Of a stretch of 64,000 nucleotides of DNA, positions 34,232 through 43,167 are shown piece by piece. The notes under the pieces are model-generated. The model was not told the DNA's origin, searched no databases, and saw only the letters and a list, made by a program, of their open reading frames with translations. Both the position numbers and the translations under genes were made by a program. Each line of letters opens with the position of its first letter. The stretch's first letter is position 1. The stretch is from Alteribacillus persepolensis (GTDB lineage: Bacteria > Bacillota > Bacilli > Bacillales > Marinococcaceae): positions 50,998-114,997 of the forward strand of contig NZ_FNDK01000010.1 in NCBI RefSeq assembly GCF_900099605.1, written 5' to 3'.

Positions 34232-35353
34232 ATGAATCAACATGCATCGAAAGCAGAAGAGAAACATACAAAGGACATATTTCCTGTAGAAAATTTTCAC
34301 CACTTGGAATTATATGTTGGAAACGCCAAACAGGCAGCTTATTATTTTTCCAAAGCATTCGGATTTGAAGCAAAAGCCTATCGAGGCCTGGAAACAGGAT
34401 GTCGAGACAGAGTTTCATATGTTCTGCAGCAAGGAGCTATTCATTTGGTTATTACGGGGTCTCTTACAGAAGACAGTGATATTTCTTCGTTTGTAAAGTT
34501 ACATGGAGAAGGTGTCAAAGATATCGCATTAAAAGTCACGGATGTGGACGAAGCCTATTATGGATCTGTGAAACGAGGCGGAGTGGGACTAAAAGAACCT
34601 TGGACGGAACAAGACGAAAATGGTGTGGTGAAAAAAGCCATTATCGGAACATACGGGGATACGGTTCACACGTTAATTGAACACGTTGATTATAAGGGAA
34701 GTTTTTTACCAGGATTTCAACCTTATGAAAATCCTTTTCCATCGGTGTCGACAGGAATTGTCGGTTTTGATCACGTCGTGGGAAATGTAGAGGTAATGGA
34801 TGAGTGGACGACGTACTACGAAAAAGTATTTGGGTTTAATGTGTTAAGGCATTTTAACGACGATGATATCTCTACCGAATATTCAGCGTTGATGTCGAAA
34901 GTAATGACCAATGGTACAGGACGTATTAAGTTCCCCATTAATGAGCCTGCTGAAGGGAAGCGGAAGTCGCAAATTGAAGAATATTTAGAATTTAATAATG
35001 GTCCAGGTGTTCAACATCTAGCTTTACTGACCAATGACATTATTTCAACGGTTCGTGCGTTAAGAGAAAATGGTGTCGAATTTCTCAGCACACCAGATAC
35101 GTACTATGAAGAACTCACAAGCAGAGTAGGAAACATTGATGAAGATGTAAAGAAGCTGCAAGAACTGGGGATTTTAGTGGACCGGGATGATGAAGGGTAC
35201 TTGCTGCAAATCTTTACAAAGCCTATTGTCGATCGGCCGACGGTATTTATTGAAATCATCCAGCGTAAAGGGGCGAGAGGGTTTGGAGAAGGGAACTTTA
35301 AAGCCCTGTTTGAATCGATCGAACGCGAACAAGAGCGGCGCGGCAATATTTAA
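34232..35353 (+). CDS. hppD: 4-hydroxyphenylpyruvate dioxygenase
   Basis: The protein has 373 residues. The iron ligands are His in GFDHVVGNV (about 180), His in GVQHLAL (about 260) and Glu in FIEIIQRKG (about 340). The C-terminal gate helix GFGEGNFKALFESIEREQ is characteristic. It converts 4-hydroxyphenylpyruvate to homogentisate. It is the first gene of the catabolic run with the unknown gene, fahA and hmgA. AAAGGGGAGG precedes the ATG; TATAAT lies at 34167-34172. Confidence 0.95.
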   Translation: MNQHASKAEEKHTKDIFPVENFHHLELYVGNAKQAAYYFSKAFGFEAKAYRGLETGCRDRVSYVLQQGAIHLVITGSLTEDSDISSFVKLHGEGVKDIALKVTDVDEAYYGSVKRGGVGLKEPWTEQDENGVVKKAIIGTYGDTVHTLIEHVDYKGSFLPGFQPYENPFPSVSTGIVGFDHVVGNVEVMDEWTTYYEKVFGFNVLRHFNDDDISTEYSALMSKVMTNGTGRIKFPINEPAEGKRKSQIEEYLEFNNGPGVQHLALLTNDIISTVRALRENGVEFLSTPDTYYEELTSRVGNIDEDVKKLQELGILVDRDDEGYLLQIFTKPIVDRPTVFIEIIQRKGARGFGEGNFKALFESIEREQERRGNI

Positions 35354-35388
35354 TGTCGCTCAGCAAAAGACAGGAGGGAGAAACTTAC

Positions 35389-36369
35389 ATGGAAGAAAGA
35401 CACACGTTAGAGAGAACGGATACAGCAAACGCGAGTGTTCATTCCTATTTATCACACGTAATTGATTATGCCGGCCTGTTTCCGCCAGCTCAATTACCAT
35501 TAGAGCCAGCTGTTCACAACTATGCCTCTTACTTGTCATGCGATGATTCGTGGATGCTGGGACGTTTTATCATTCCTGCATTTCGATTGAATGAGCTTTA
35601 CTCTTATGTTTCGCTTTTTTCCAAAGAAAAACCTTTGACGATATCAGCTGTCGGACAGAAGAGTGAAGATGAAGAGAAATATAAAGAATTATTATATACC
35701 GATCTAGCAAGAGTCCGCACGTTTTGTGAGGATCACAAAGGGGTGGCGGGCGCTGAAGTATTTGAGGCGCCCCTCCCTGCTTCTCCCCCAAGCAGCGATT
35801 TGCTTCAAACCATTGCGGAAGCGACAAAAAAGCATGGTTTAGACACATTTTGTGAAGTGACGATCTCTCTTAAACAGCCGGATTGGGAGAATCAGATGCT
35901 TAAAACCCTTGATGAAATAGCGGCACACAATCTCAAGGGAGGACCGAAGCTTGGGATGAAGCTGCGTATGGGGGGCGTAACATCTGATGCTTTTCCATCA
36001 CCAGAGCAGGTGGCAGCTGTACTTGCAGGGACAGGTGAACGGGGGATTCCTGTGAAATTTACAGCAGGTCTGCATCATCCCATTCGAATGTTCCGAAATG
36101 AAGCAGACACCCGCATGCATGGTTTCTTGAATGTTTTTACTGCTGGGATGCTAGTTCGCAGTCATGGTTTAGATGTTTCCACAGCAGCCCGTATTCTTGC
36201 CGATGAAAATCCAAACCATTTTTCTTTTACAAAGGACGGATTGCAGTGGCAGGATTACATGCTCTCCGTTTCCGATATATTGCTCATGCGTAAAACATCG
36301 CTTCGCTCTTTTGGAAGCTGCAGTTTTAATGAGCCTCGTGAAGATTTGCGGGCATTAGGTATTCTCTAA
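35389..36369 (+). CDS. Conserved-looking protein of unknown function in the homogentisate operon
   Basis: The protein has 326 residues and no signal or membrane segment. Distinctive blocks are IDYAGLFPPAQLPLEPAV near the N-terminus, WMLGRFIIPAFRLNEL, KLGMKLRMGGVTSDAFPS and GIPVKFTAGLHHPIRMF, the last two suggesting alternating strands and helices of a TIM-barrel-like enzyme with Lys and His in an active site. I recall similar unannotated proteins elsewhere but no function. It lies between hppD and fahA, exactly where a maleylacetoacetate isomerase is needed and otherwise missing. The start is ATG 35389 after AGGAGGGAG, 36 bases past hppD. Confidence 0.75.
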   Translation: MEERHTLERTDTANASVHSYLSHVIDYAGLFPPAQLPLEPAVHNYASYLSCDDSWMLGRFIIPAFRLNELYSYVSLFSKEKPLTISAVGQKSEDEEKYKELLYTDLARVRTFCEDHKGVAGAEVFEAPLPASPPSSDLLQTIAEATKKHGLDTFCEVTISLKQPDWENQMLKTLDEIAAHNLKGGPKLGMKLRMGGVTSDAFPSPEQVAAVLAGTGERGIPVKFTAGLHHPIRMFRNEADTRMHGFLNVFTAGMLVRSHGLDVSTAARILADENPNHFSFTKDGLQWQDYMLSVSDILLMRKTSLRSFGSCSFNEPREDLRALGIL

Positions 36370-36394
36370 GAAGGAAAGGAGCCAAAGGGATACG

Positions 36395-37663
36395 ATGAAA
36401 TCATTTATACACACAGACCCACAATCACATTTTCCCATCCAAAACCTGCCCTACGGTGTGTTTCGGCCCATTCATGGCGGCAGCCCCCGAATTGGTGCAG
36501 CGATAGGAGAGTATGTGTTAGATTTGTCCGTTATAGATAAAGCTGGAAAGTTATCAGGAACAGGCGCAGAGGGAAAAGGAGTATTTCAGCAGCCTTCACT
36601 GAACATGTTTATGAGTCTGGGGCGCGGCACGTGGAAGAGAGTACGTTCACAAATTCAGGATTTGTTAAAAGAAGAAGAACCTGAACTGCGGGACAACCAA
36701 ACTCTTCGGGAAGCTTCGTTGCTGCACCGCCGGGATGTTGAAATGCTTTTGCCAGCACAAATAGGGGATTACACGGATTTCTACGCATCAAAAGAACATG
36801 CTTCGAATGTTGGAACCATGTTTCGTGGAAAAGAAAATGCACTGATGCCAAATTGGACTCATATTCCGATTGGCTATCATGGAAGATCCAGCTCTGTTGT
36901 ATTAAGCGGTACGGATGTTTACCGCCCTCAAGGACAGAAGAAGCCGCCGGAACAAGAAGTTCCTGTGTTTGGCCCAAGTAAACGGCTGGATATTGAACTG
37001 GAAATGGGATGGTTTATAGGACCTGGCAATGAACGAGGCAAGCCAATTTCGATTGCTGATGCCGAAGATCACATTTTCGGTTTGGTGTTGGTGAATGATT
37101 GGAGTGCACGGGATATACAGGCGTGGGAGTACCAGCCGCTCGGGCCGTTTTTATCAAAAAGCTTTGCGACGTCTATTTCGCCTTGGGTCGTGCCATTTGA
37201 AGCTTTGGAGCCGTTCCGCACTGATGGTCCCGCTCAAGATCCTGAGCCGCTGCCTTATCTCCAACAAGATGGAGCTGGCTCTTTTGATATTGAACTAGAG
37301 GTATATTTAAAAGGAAAGGAAATGGAAAAGCCTCAAAACATTGTCTCGACGAATTTTAAGTACCTGTATTGGAGCATGGCTCAGCAGATTAGTCACCATA
37401 CAGTGGCTGGGTGCAATTTGCGTCCTGGAGACTTGCACGCATCTGGAACTATTAGCGGACCTGAAAAACAACAGCGCGGCAGCCTGCTGGAGTTGACATG
37501 GGCAGGGAAAGACCCCATTCAGATGAGTAATGGCGAGGAAAGAGTATGGTTAGAAGACGAAGATGAGATTACAATGACTGGCTGGTGTCAAGGAGACGGC
37601 TACCGGATTGGGTTTGGCGAAGTGACTGGGCGTATTCTGCCTTCTATAGATTACTCTTCCTAA
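36395..37663 (+). CDS. fahA: Fumarylacetoacetase
   Basis: The protein has 422 residues, the usual full length with the SH3-like N-terminal domain. Key blocks are YTDFYASKEHASNVGTMFRG, the metal-binding acidic residues in DIELEMGWFIGPGNE, VLVNDWSARDIQAWEY and HTVAGCNLRPGDLHASGTIS. It cleaves fumarylacetoacetate to fumarate and acetoacetate, the last step of tyrosine degradation. Start 25 bases after the preceding stop. Confidence 0.95.
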   Translation: MKSFIHTDPQSHFPIQNLPYGVFRPIHGGSPRIGAAIGEYVLDLSVIDKAGKLSGTGAEGKGVFQQPSLNMFMSLGRGTWKRVRSQIQDLLKEEEPELRDNQTLREASLLHRRDVEMLLPAQIGDYTDFYASKEHASNVGTMFRGKENALMPNWTHIPIGYHGRSSSVVLSGTDVYRPQGQKKPPEQEVPVFGPSKRLDIELEMGWFIGPGNERGKPISIADAEDHIFGLVLVNDWSARDIQAWEYQPLGPFLSKSFATSISPWVVPFEALEPFRTDGPAQDPEPLPYLQQDGAGSFDIELEVYLKGKEMEKPQNIVSTNFKYLYWSMAQQISHHTVAGCNLRPGDLHASGTISGPEKQQRGSLLELTWAGKDPIQMSNGEERVWLEDEDEITMTGWCQGDGYRIGFGEVTGRILPSIDYSS

Positions 37664-37687
37664 CAATGAGAGAAGGAGGTTTTGTTC

Positions 37688-38839
37688 ATGCCGTTTTATA
37701 AAAAAATGGGAGAAGTTCCTCGAAAAAGACATACGATCTTTCGGAAAGAAGATGGTTCGCTATATCGCGAACAAGTGATGGGAACCAAAGGGTTTTCAGG
37801 TATTCAGTCAATTTTATATCACCACAGCCCTCCAACAAGCATTACGAAATCCGAATTGTTACAGGACTGCAGAGTGCAGTATGAAAACCAAGCGGACCTT
37901 TCTCATCGGCATTTTCACTCACACGAATATACAGAAGGCAGCGATGCTGTTATGGGCAGACAGTATTTACTGGGAAATGAAGATGTCTTAATTGGTGTTG
38001 TAAACCCTTCAAAACCGATGGACTTTTTCTATCGAAATGGGGATGGCGATGAGGTGTTGTTTGTTCATTATGGTTCGGGAAAGGTAGAATCCACGTTTGG
38101 AACTCTTCATTATAAGCCAGGGGATTATATTGTCATTCCGATTGGCACTATCTATCGCGTGATACCGGATACCGGCGAGTCAAAATTTTTAGTGATAGAA
38201 ACAAATAGCTGGATTACCACACCGAAACGTTACCGTAATGAGCATGGACAGCTTCTTGAACATAGTCCATTTTGTGAGCGGGATTTTCACGGGCCAGAAA
38301 AATTAGAAACCCACGTGGATCATCGTGAATACGAAGTGAGGACGAAATCTAGAGGATTCATGCACTCACATACTTACAATCACCACCCGTTAGACGTTGT
38401 TGGATGGGACGGATATCTTTTCCCTTACACTTTTAATGTAGATGATTTTGAACCGATTACTGGACGCATTCATATGCCGCCGCCTATTCATCAAACCTTT
38501 GAAGCGAACAATTTTGTCATTTGTTCTTTTGTTCCGCGTCTGTATGATTATCATCCAGATGCTGTTCCAACTCCTTATTTTCACAGCAACGTTGACAGTG
38601 ATGAAGTTCTCTATTACGTTGAAGGGAATTTTATGAGCCGAAAAGGGATAAATGAAGGGTCGCTGACGCTGCATCCGTCCGGCATTCCTCATGGACCTCA
38701 TCCGGGCAAGATTGAAGCAAGCATTGGCAAAAAAGAGACAGCTGAATTAGCTGTGATGATTGACACATTTCGACCGCTTCGTGTGGTTAAACAAGCGCGC
38801 AGGTTTGAAGATCCGGAATACAAATACAGCTGGGTGTAA
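37688..38839 (+). CDS. hmgA: Homogentisate 1,2-dioxygenase
   Basis: The protein has 383 residues and a double-stranded cupin fold. Probable Fe(II) ligands are His and Glu in FHSNVDSDEVLYYVEG (about 299 and 305) and His in IPHGPHPG (about 334). It opens the homogentisate ring to maleylacetoacetate. The ATG at 37688 is 8 bases after AGAAGGAGG; the TTG at 37682 is too close. It directly follows fahA. Confidence 0.94.
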   Translation: MPFYKKMGEVPRKRHTIFRKEDGSLYREQVMGTKGFSGIQSILYHHSPPTSITKSELLQDCRVQYENQADLSHRHFHSHEYTEGSDAVMGRQYLLGNEDVLIGVVNPSKPMDFFYRNGDGDEVLFVHYGSGKVESTFGTLHYKPGDYIVIPIGTIYRVIPDTGESKFLVIETNSWITTPKRYRNEHGQLLEHSPFCERDFHGPEKLETHVDHREYEVRTKSRGFMHSHTYNHHPLDVVGWDGYLFPYTFNVDDFEPITGRIHMPPPIHQTFEANNFVICSFVPRLYDYHPDAVPTPYFHSNVDSDEVLYYVEGNFMSRKGINEGSLTLHPSGIPHGPHPGKIEASIGKKETAELAVMIDTFRPLRVVKQARRFEDPEYKYSWV

Positions 38840-39016
38840 GGTCAAAAAGCATCAAAAGGCTGAACAAACAATGATGAACATGGAGAAGACACAAATAAAA
38901 CATGGGACCGGGATTATAAATAAGTTATCCCGGTTCTGGCATCAACACGGGAGAAATGATGTCATGACAGTAACATTTGCGGAGCAGAAAATGGCTGCAG
39001 GAAAGGGAAGAAATCA

Positions 39017-40374
39017 ATGACAAATACAGCCGTAAAAAAAGTATTTTAAGCGTTTTGCATGAAGAGAAGCTCACTGCGTTAAACATTTCTTTGGGTGCGA
39101 AAAAAGATATCGTTGCGGTGGAAACAGCCCGAGAATGGGATGAAGATGTGAATTGGCCAGACTACAATAAGACGTTCAGTTATGAAACACGATTGGCTGA
39201 AGAAACAAAACGTTTCGGAAAAGAAGAAAGCTTGTCATTATTTCGAAAGTATGAATTGGAGGAATATCTGCTGGATATTATTGATTCTATGAAACAAAGC
39301 AGACACATGGGATTAGAATACTTATACTTTCGAGATAAAGGTATAGCTTTTATTCATTTTAAGCATACTAACCGGCTTGGCATAAGTAATGGTTATCACG
39401 CTGTCCGTATGGGAGGAATCAGAAGACATGATCCTCATACAGAGGAGCATGCAGTAATGACAGACGGTTTAAATTTGTCACGAGCAATGAGCTATAAAAA
39501 CGCCGCAGCGCAAATTCCGTTTGGAGGATCCAAGTTCATTGTCATATCAGATGAGATTTCTGTGGATGATAAAGAATCTCTTGGGTTTTTGGCTTACTGT
39601 ATTGATAGAAGCCGGTCCTTTACTGGTCCTGATATGGGGTTTACGCCTGCGCATGCCGATGCGATTCGAAAAGAGTTCACACAAAACATGACAAATGGTA
39701 ATGACAGCAATATCGGCCCAACAGCCGTGCCCACAGCTGAAGGAACATTTTCTGCGCTGCAAGAAGCTGCAAAGGTGAAGTGGGGATCTGAAAATCTAGA
39801 AAATAAAACAGCGGCTATTCAAGGATTAGGAGCCGTAGGGAAGTGTTTAGCTGAGCTGCTGCTGGATGCCGGGGCTTCGCTAATCGTAACAGAAGCTGAC
39901 TCCACTGTGCTGGAACAATTTCTTGAACAGAACGAAGGAAAGCCCATTCAGGTGGAGTCAGGTGATATTCGATTCGTTGAGGCGGATATTTTTTGTCCGT
40001 GTGCTATTGGCGGTATTATAACAGCGGGCATTATTCCACAGCTAACGTTTGATATTGTGATGGGAGCAGCTAACAATCAATTAAAAGCAATCTCTGCGGA
40101 ACAGGAAATACAACTGGCAGAAAAGCTTGAAAAACACGGAATCTTGTTTCAAGTGGAATGGATGCACAATACAGCCGGCGTGATTGCAGGATGTGAAGAA
40201 GGCATTCATCAGGGAAATGCTTCGTTAGATAGAGTGAGAAGACATAGCTTACAAGTATGCAGGGAAGGGACAAAAAGAAATTTATATGAAAGCCGGCAGC
40301 GCGGAATAACACCGACAGAGAATGCTTACGTAAATGCACAGCATGAAATATTTTGGCAGCGAAGATTGGATTGA
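39017..40374 (+). CDS. Glu/Leu/Phe/Val dehydrogenase family protein with out-of-frame start (A7 run)
   Basis: The body (about 450 residues) is an ELFV dehydrogenase: GYHAVRMGGIRRHDPH, LSRAMSYKNAAAQIPFGGSK, FTGPDMGFTPAHAD, IQGLGAVGKCLAELLL and MGAANNQLKA. The only well-placed start, ATG 39017, eight bases after AAAGGGA, reads MTNTAVKKVF and stops at 39047. A seven-A run at 39034-39040 is followed by the long frame. One extra A or a -1 slip there gives MTNTAVKK joined to SILSVLHEEKL. In the long frame itself no ATG/GTG/TTG with a ribosome site exists nearby. It is therefore either a frameshift mutation, an assembly error or slippage-dependent expression. Its substrate is unknown, probably an aromatic amino acid from context. 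Confidence 0.7.
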
Positions 40375-40479
40375 AATAAATGGTCTCATTTTTTAAGAAA
40401 AATAGAAAATGACAACGTGGTGGCATAACAGGCTGGCCTTTTTTCGTCGGTCTAGTCTGTTTTGTTTCTTTTCATCTTT

Positions 40480-40495
40480 TTGTAAACGCATACAA
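40480..40495 (+). promoter_or_regulatory. Catabolite-responsive element (cre) before nhaC
   Basis: TTGTAAACGCATACAA matches the CcpA consensus WTGNAARCGNWWWCAW at every position. It lies 19 bases before the nhaC start codon, so CcpA would block initiation or elongation when preferred sugars are present. Confidence 0.75.
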
Positions 40496-40514
40496 TAAGT
40501 TTTGGAGGTTAAAT

Positions 40515-41960
40515 ATGAAATATCGCAGCCCTTCTTTTTTTATGTCTATATGCTTGATTCTTGTCATTACCACCGTATTAGGAGTCAGCATTTTACGTTT
40601 TGAAACGTCGCCGCAAGTTCCGATTGTCATTGCCGCTATCATTGTAGCAGTATATGGCTATACACTTGGTTATAAATGGAAAGATTTAGAGAAAGCAATG
40701 GTGAAAGGTATATCAGCAGGGATACCCCCAATTTTAATATTATGCATGATTGGGATTATTATTGGGATATGGACGATGAACGGCACTGTTCCAACGATGG
40801 CTTATTATGGATTAAATCTGTTATCTCCTCAGTTTTTCCTTGTTTCGTCGGTCATTCTTTGTATTATTGTTTCTGTCATGACAGGAAGCTCTTGGAGTGC
40901 AATAAGTACAATAGGAGTTGCATTAATGGGAGTTTCTTACGGAATGGATATTTCTCCGGCGATGACAGCTGGAGCTATTGTTTGCGGGGCAGTATTTGGG
41001 GACAAGCTTTCTCCGCTTTCTGATACAACCAATCTAGCGTCTGCAATAGGAAAGGTTGACATTTTTGAGCACATTCGCCACATGTTATGGACGACTATCC
41101 CGGCTCTAATCATTACATTAGGTATTTTTACAGTCATTGGTTTTAACTCACAGCTCGTTAATCCGGCAGGAAGCCAGATTGAAGAAATGATTCAGACGCT
41201 GCATGCCAATTTCTCGATTACAATGATTACATTACTGTCTCCTCTTACCATCGTTGTGATGGCCTTAAAGAAATTCCCGCCGATACCGACATTAGTAGTC
41301 AGTTTATGTATTGCAGTGTTAACCTCTTTTTACACCGTATCAGAAGTCTCGCTCAGTGAATTAATGGCAACTGCTCAAAATGGATATGCAGCTGATACTG
41401 GGGTTGCATCTATTGACAGTCTCTTGTCAATTGGCGGCTTATCCAACATGATGTTTGGGGTATCCATTATTTTAATGGCACTGGCATTTGGTGGTCTTGT
41501 TCAGCAGATAGGGTTTCAACAAGCTGTCATTGAAGGGATTGCTCGTTTTTTAAAGCGAAAAGGAAATGTTATTTTAACTACGGTATTATCTTGCATTGGC
41601 GTGAATGTTACAATTGGAGAAGCATATTTATCCGTTGTTTTACCTGGACAGATGCTTGAATCAACATATCAACAAGCTGGTCTTCATCGAAAAAATTTAT
41701 CAAGAACACTTGAAGATGCGGGAACAGTCGTTCATCCCATTATTCCGTGGGGTGTGTCGGGAGCATTTATTATGACTACACTAAATATTGGCATGGAATA
41801 TATACTATTTTCTTTTATATGTTTTATTACACCTGTTATTGCGATTATTTACGGATATACTGGTTTTTCACTGGTGCATACGGAGGTAAACCCAGTACAG
41901 CTGGAGAAGTGGGAAGAACAGGAAGAAAATTTATCGAAACCGGCGAACATATCATCTTAA
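40515..41960 (+). CDS. nhaC: NhaC-family Na+/H+ antiporter
   Basis: The protein has 481 residues and about 11-12 membrane helices. Family features are MTGSSWSAISTIGVALMG, GAIVCGAVFGDKLSPLSDTTNLA and EDAGTVVHPIIPWGVSGAF. Members exchange Na+ for protons, and some exchange organic anions or amino acids. Its position at the end of the aromatic amino-acid region and its cre site suggest substrate uptake (for example a Na+-linked amino acid) as an alternative to pure ion exchange; this is inference. TTTTGGAGG precedes the ATG. Confidence 0.88.
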   Translation: MKYRSPSFFMSICLILVITTVLGVSILRFETSPQVPIVIAAIIVAVYGYTLGYKWKDLEKAMVKGISAGIPPILILCMIGIIIGIWTMNGTVPTMAYYGLNLLSPQFFLVSSVILCIIVSVMTGSSWSAISTIGVALMGVSYGMDISPAMTAGAIVCGAVFGDKLSPLSDTTNLASAIGKVDIFEHIRHMLWTTIPALIITLGIFTVIGFNSQLVNPAGSQIEEMIQTLHANFSITMITLLSPLTIVVMALKKFPPIPTLVVSLCIAVLTSFYTVSEVSLSELMATAQNGYAADTGVASIDSLLSIGGLSNMMFGVSIILMALAFGGLVQQIGFQQAVIEGIARFLKRKGNVILTTVLSCIGVNVTIGEAYLSVVLPGQMLESTYQQAGLHRKNLSRTLEDAGTVVHPIIPWGVSGAFIMTTLNIGMEYILFSFICFITPVIAIIYGYTGFSLVHTEVNPVQLEKWEEQEENLSKPANISS

Positions 41961-42253
41961 TATTTCAAATAATTTGCTATTTTTTAATGGAGTGCAGGGA
42001 ATCAGGCTGGAATAATTAAACAAATGATTCCATGATGTTTCTTAAACAAAGGTTCTAGTGACTTTTTTGTGATGACACTGCCGGCGGACGTTTGTCGCAA
42101 AGCATGGCCTTATTTTTTAAAAGCTGACAGACAGCTAGCCTCGCGTGGTGTTTGGCTGCTGTGTCCGCAGGCGTTGCCATCTGTTAAACATTCATGTGTG
42201 TGTAAAAGTGCATAGAACCCAGCCTGAATAAAAAGTGTAAGAGGGAGAGTCAG
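41961..42253. other. Intergenic stretch with a long-range inverted repeat
   Basis: GCCGGCGGAC (42080-42089) and GTCCGCAGGC (42163-42172) are complementary at 9 of 10 positions and enclose a smaller possible hairpin (GCTGACAGACAGC). The segment is much more GC-rich than its flanks. It could be a structured leader of the YerC-like gene, a terminator region, or a repeat. Confidence 0.35.
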
Positions 42254-42556
42254 ATGAATACAGAGAAAAGGATAAGGGACCAGGAACAATTTTTTAAAGC
42301 AGTGCTGTCATTAAAAAATGTTGAAGAGACTGTTGATTTTTTTGAAGATTTGTGCAGCATGAAGGAGCTAGAAGCGTTTATACAACGGTTTGTCGTAGCA
42401 GAAAGGCTGCTGCAAGGGGAAACATATGAAACAATTCAATTAGAAACCAACGCGCGAACCAGCCTCATATTTCGGGTGAAGAAAAGTCTCGAGAGGGAAA
42501 ATAGTTGTTTAAGAAAAGTGTTAGAGCGGCTGGGAGAAGAGGAAGTGCATCATTAA
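42254..42556 (+). CDS. TrpR-like protein, YerC/YecD family
   Basis: The protein has 100 residues with the TrpR-superfamily helix-turn-helix: FFEDLCSMKELEAFIQRFVV, then ERLLQGETYETIQLETNA and a recognition helix TSLIFRVKKSLERE. YerC proteins are conserved in Firmicutes but of unclear function. Here the gene sits next to an aromatic amino-acid catabolic cluster, which makes an amino-acid-responsive regulator of that cluster conceivable. AAGAGGGAGAG precedes the ATG. Confidence 0.8.
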   Translation: MNTEKRIRDQEQFFKAVLSLKNVEETVDFFEDLCSMKELEAFIQRFVVAERLLQGETYETIQLETNARTSLIFRVKKSLERENSCLRKVLERLGEEEVHH

Positions 42557-42590
42557 CGTATAACAAAGACAGAATGTGTCTATAGCGGCA

Positions 42591-42633
42591 GCCCTGTGAT
42601 CTTGTTATGTAAGAACATCACAGGGCCTTTCTT
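42591..42633 (+). terminator. Intrinsic terminator after the YerC-like gene
   Basis: GCCCTGTGAT (42591-42600) pairs with ATCACAGGGC (42617-42626), followed by CTTTCTT. Confidence 0.8.
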
Positions 42634-42711
42634 CCGCTTTGTCATTTTTCATTCAGGACATAGCTTACCATAGCGGACGCCTGGCAAAACGGGTAAGAAA
42701 GAAGTGAGTGA

Positions 42712-42843
42712 ATGGGCGGGGGACAACAAGCTGATATACTAGGGGAAGGCGGGAAAACAGTGGATATTATCTCTTTGTTAATGGGAGTCGGTGTCGTATT
42801 TTTCTTGATTTTTATCCTTGCTGTTATTGCGTCCAAGAAGTAA
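42712..42843 (+). CDS. 43-residue single-helix membrane peptide
   Basis: The frame reads a Gly-rich hydrophilic start (MGGGQQADILGEGGKTV) followed by one membrane helix (ISLLMGVGVVFFLIFILAVI) and ends ASKK. GAAGTGA is a weak ribosome site before the ATG; GTG 42760 after GGGGAAGG is an alternative start giving 27 residues. No family known to me. Confidence 0.45.
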   Translation: MGGGQQADILGEGGKTVDIISLLMGVGVVFFLIFILAVIASKK

Positions 42844-42879
42844 TAATCCATCAAACATCCGGATGGAAGGAGGAGGAAG

Positions 42880-43167
42880 ATGGAAACGAAAAAAGCGTGT
42901 AATGTGGTAAAAAAGCATATTGATGAATGGGATGCGATGAATTTGTTAGCCGGTGGCGCTCCACTGGATGAATATGATATAGAAACGAAACAAATTGTCG
43001 AGGCCTTGCCTGAGATAAAACATTTCTCTGAATTAGCGGAGAAAATAAAAGAAATATTTGATAACATGTTTGACGAGGAACATAACAATGATGATTGTCT
43101 CCACGTGGCTCACTGCATTTGGATGGAACTTAGGAGGGAAGAGGACTCTGTTTTCTTTAGCGAATGA
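42880..43167 (+). CDS. DUF1871 family protein
   Basis: The protein has 95 residues: NVVKKHIDEWDAMNLLAGGAP, then LDEYDIETKQIVEAL and an FDNMFDEEHNNDDC-type end, matching the DUF1871 pattern (WDP..L..GaP.DEYd.E). Function unknown. AAGGAGGAGGAAG precedes the ATG. Stand-alone. Confidence 0.75.
   Translation: METKKACNVVKKHIDEWDAMNLLAGGAPLDEYDIETKQIVEALPEIKHFSELAEKIKEIFDNMFDEEHNNDDCLHVAHCIWMELRREEDSVFFSE

Noticed and set aside
42642..43088. Minus-strand 148-codon open frame
   Set aside because: It is antisense to a DUF1871 gene and a small membrane peptide, is Ser/Pro/Ile-rich without domain pattern, and has no ribosome site.
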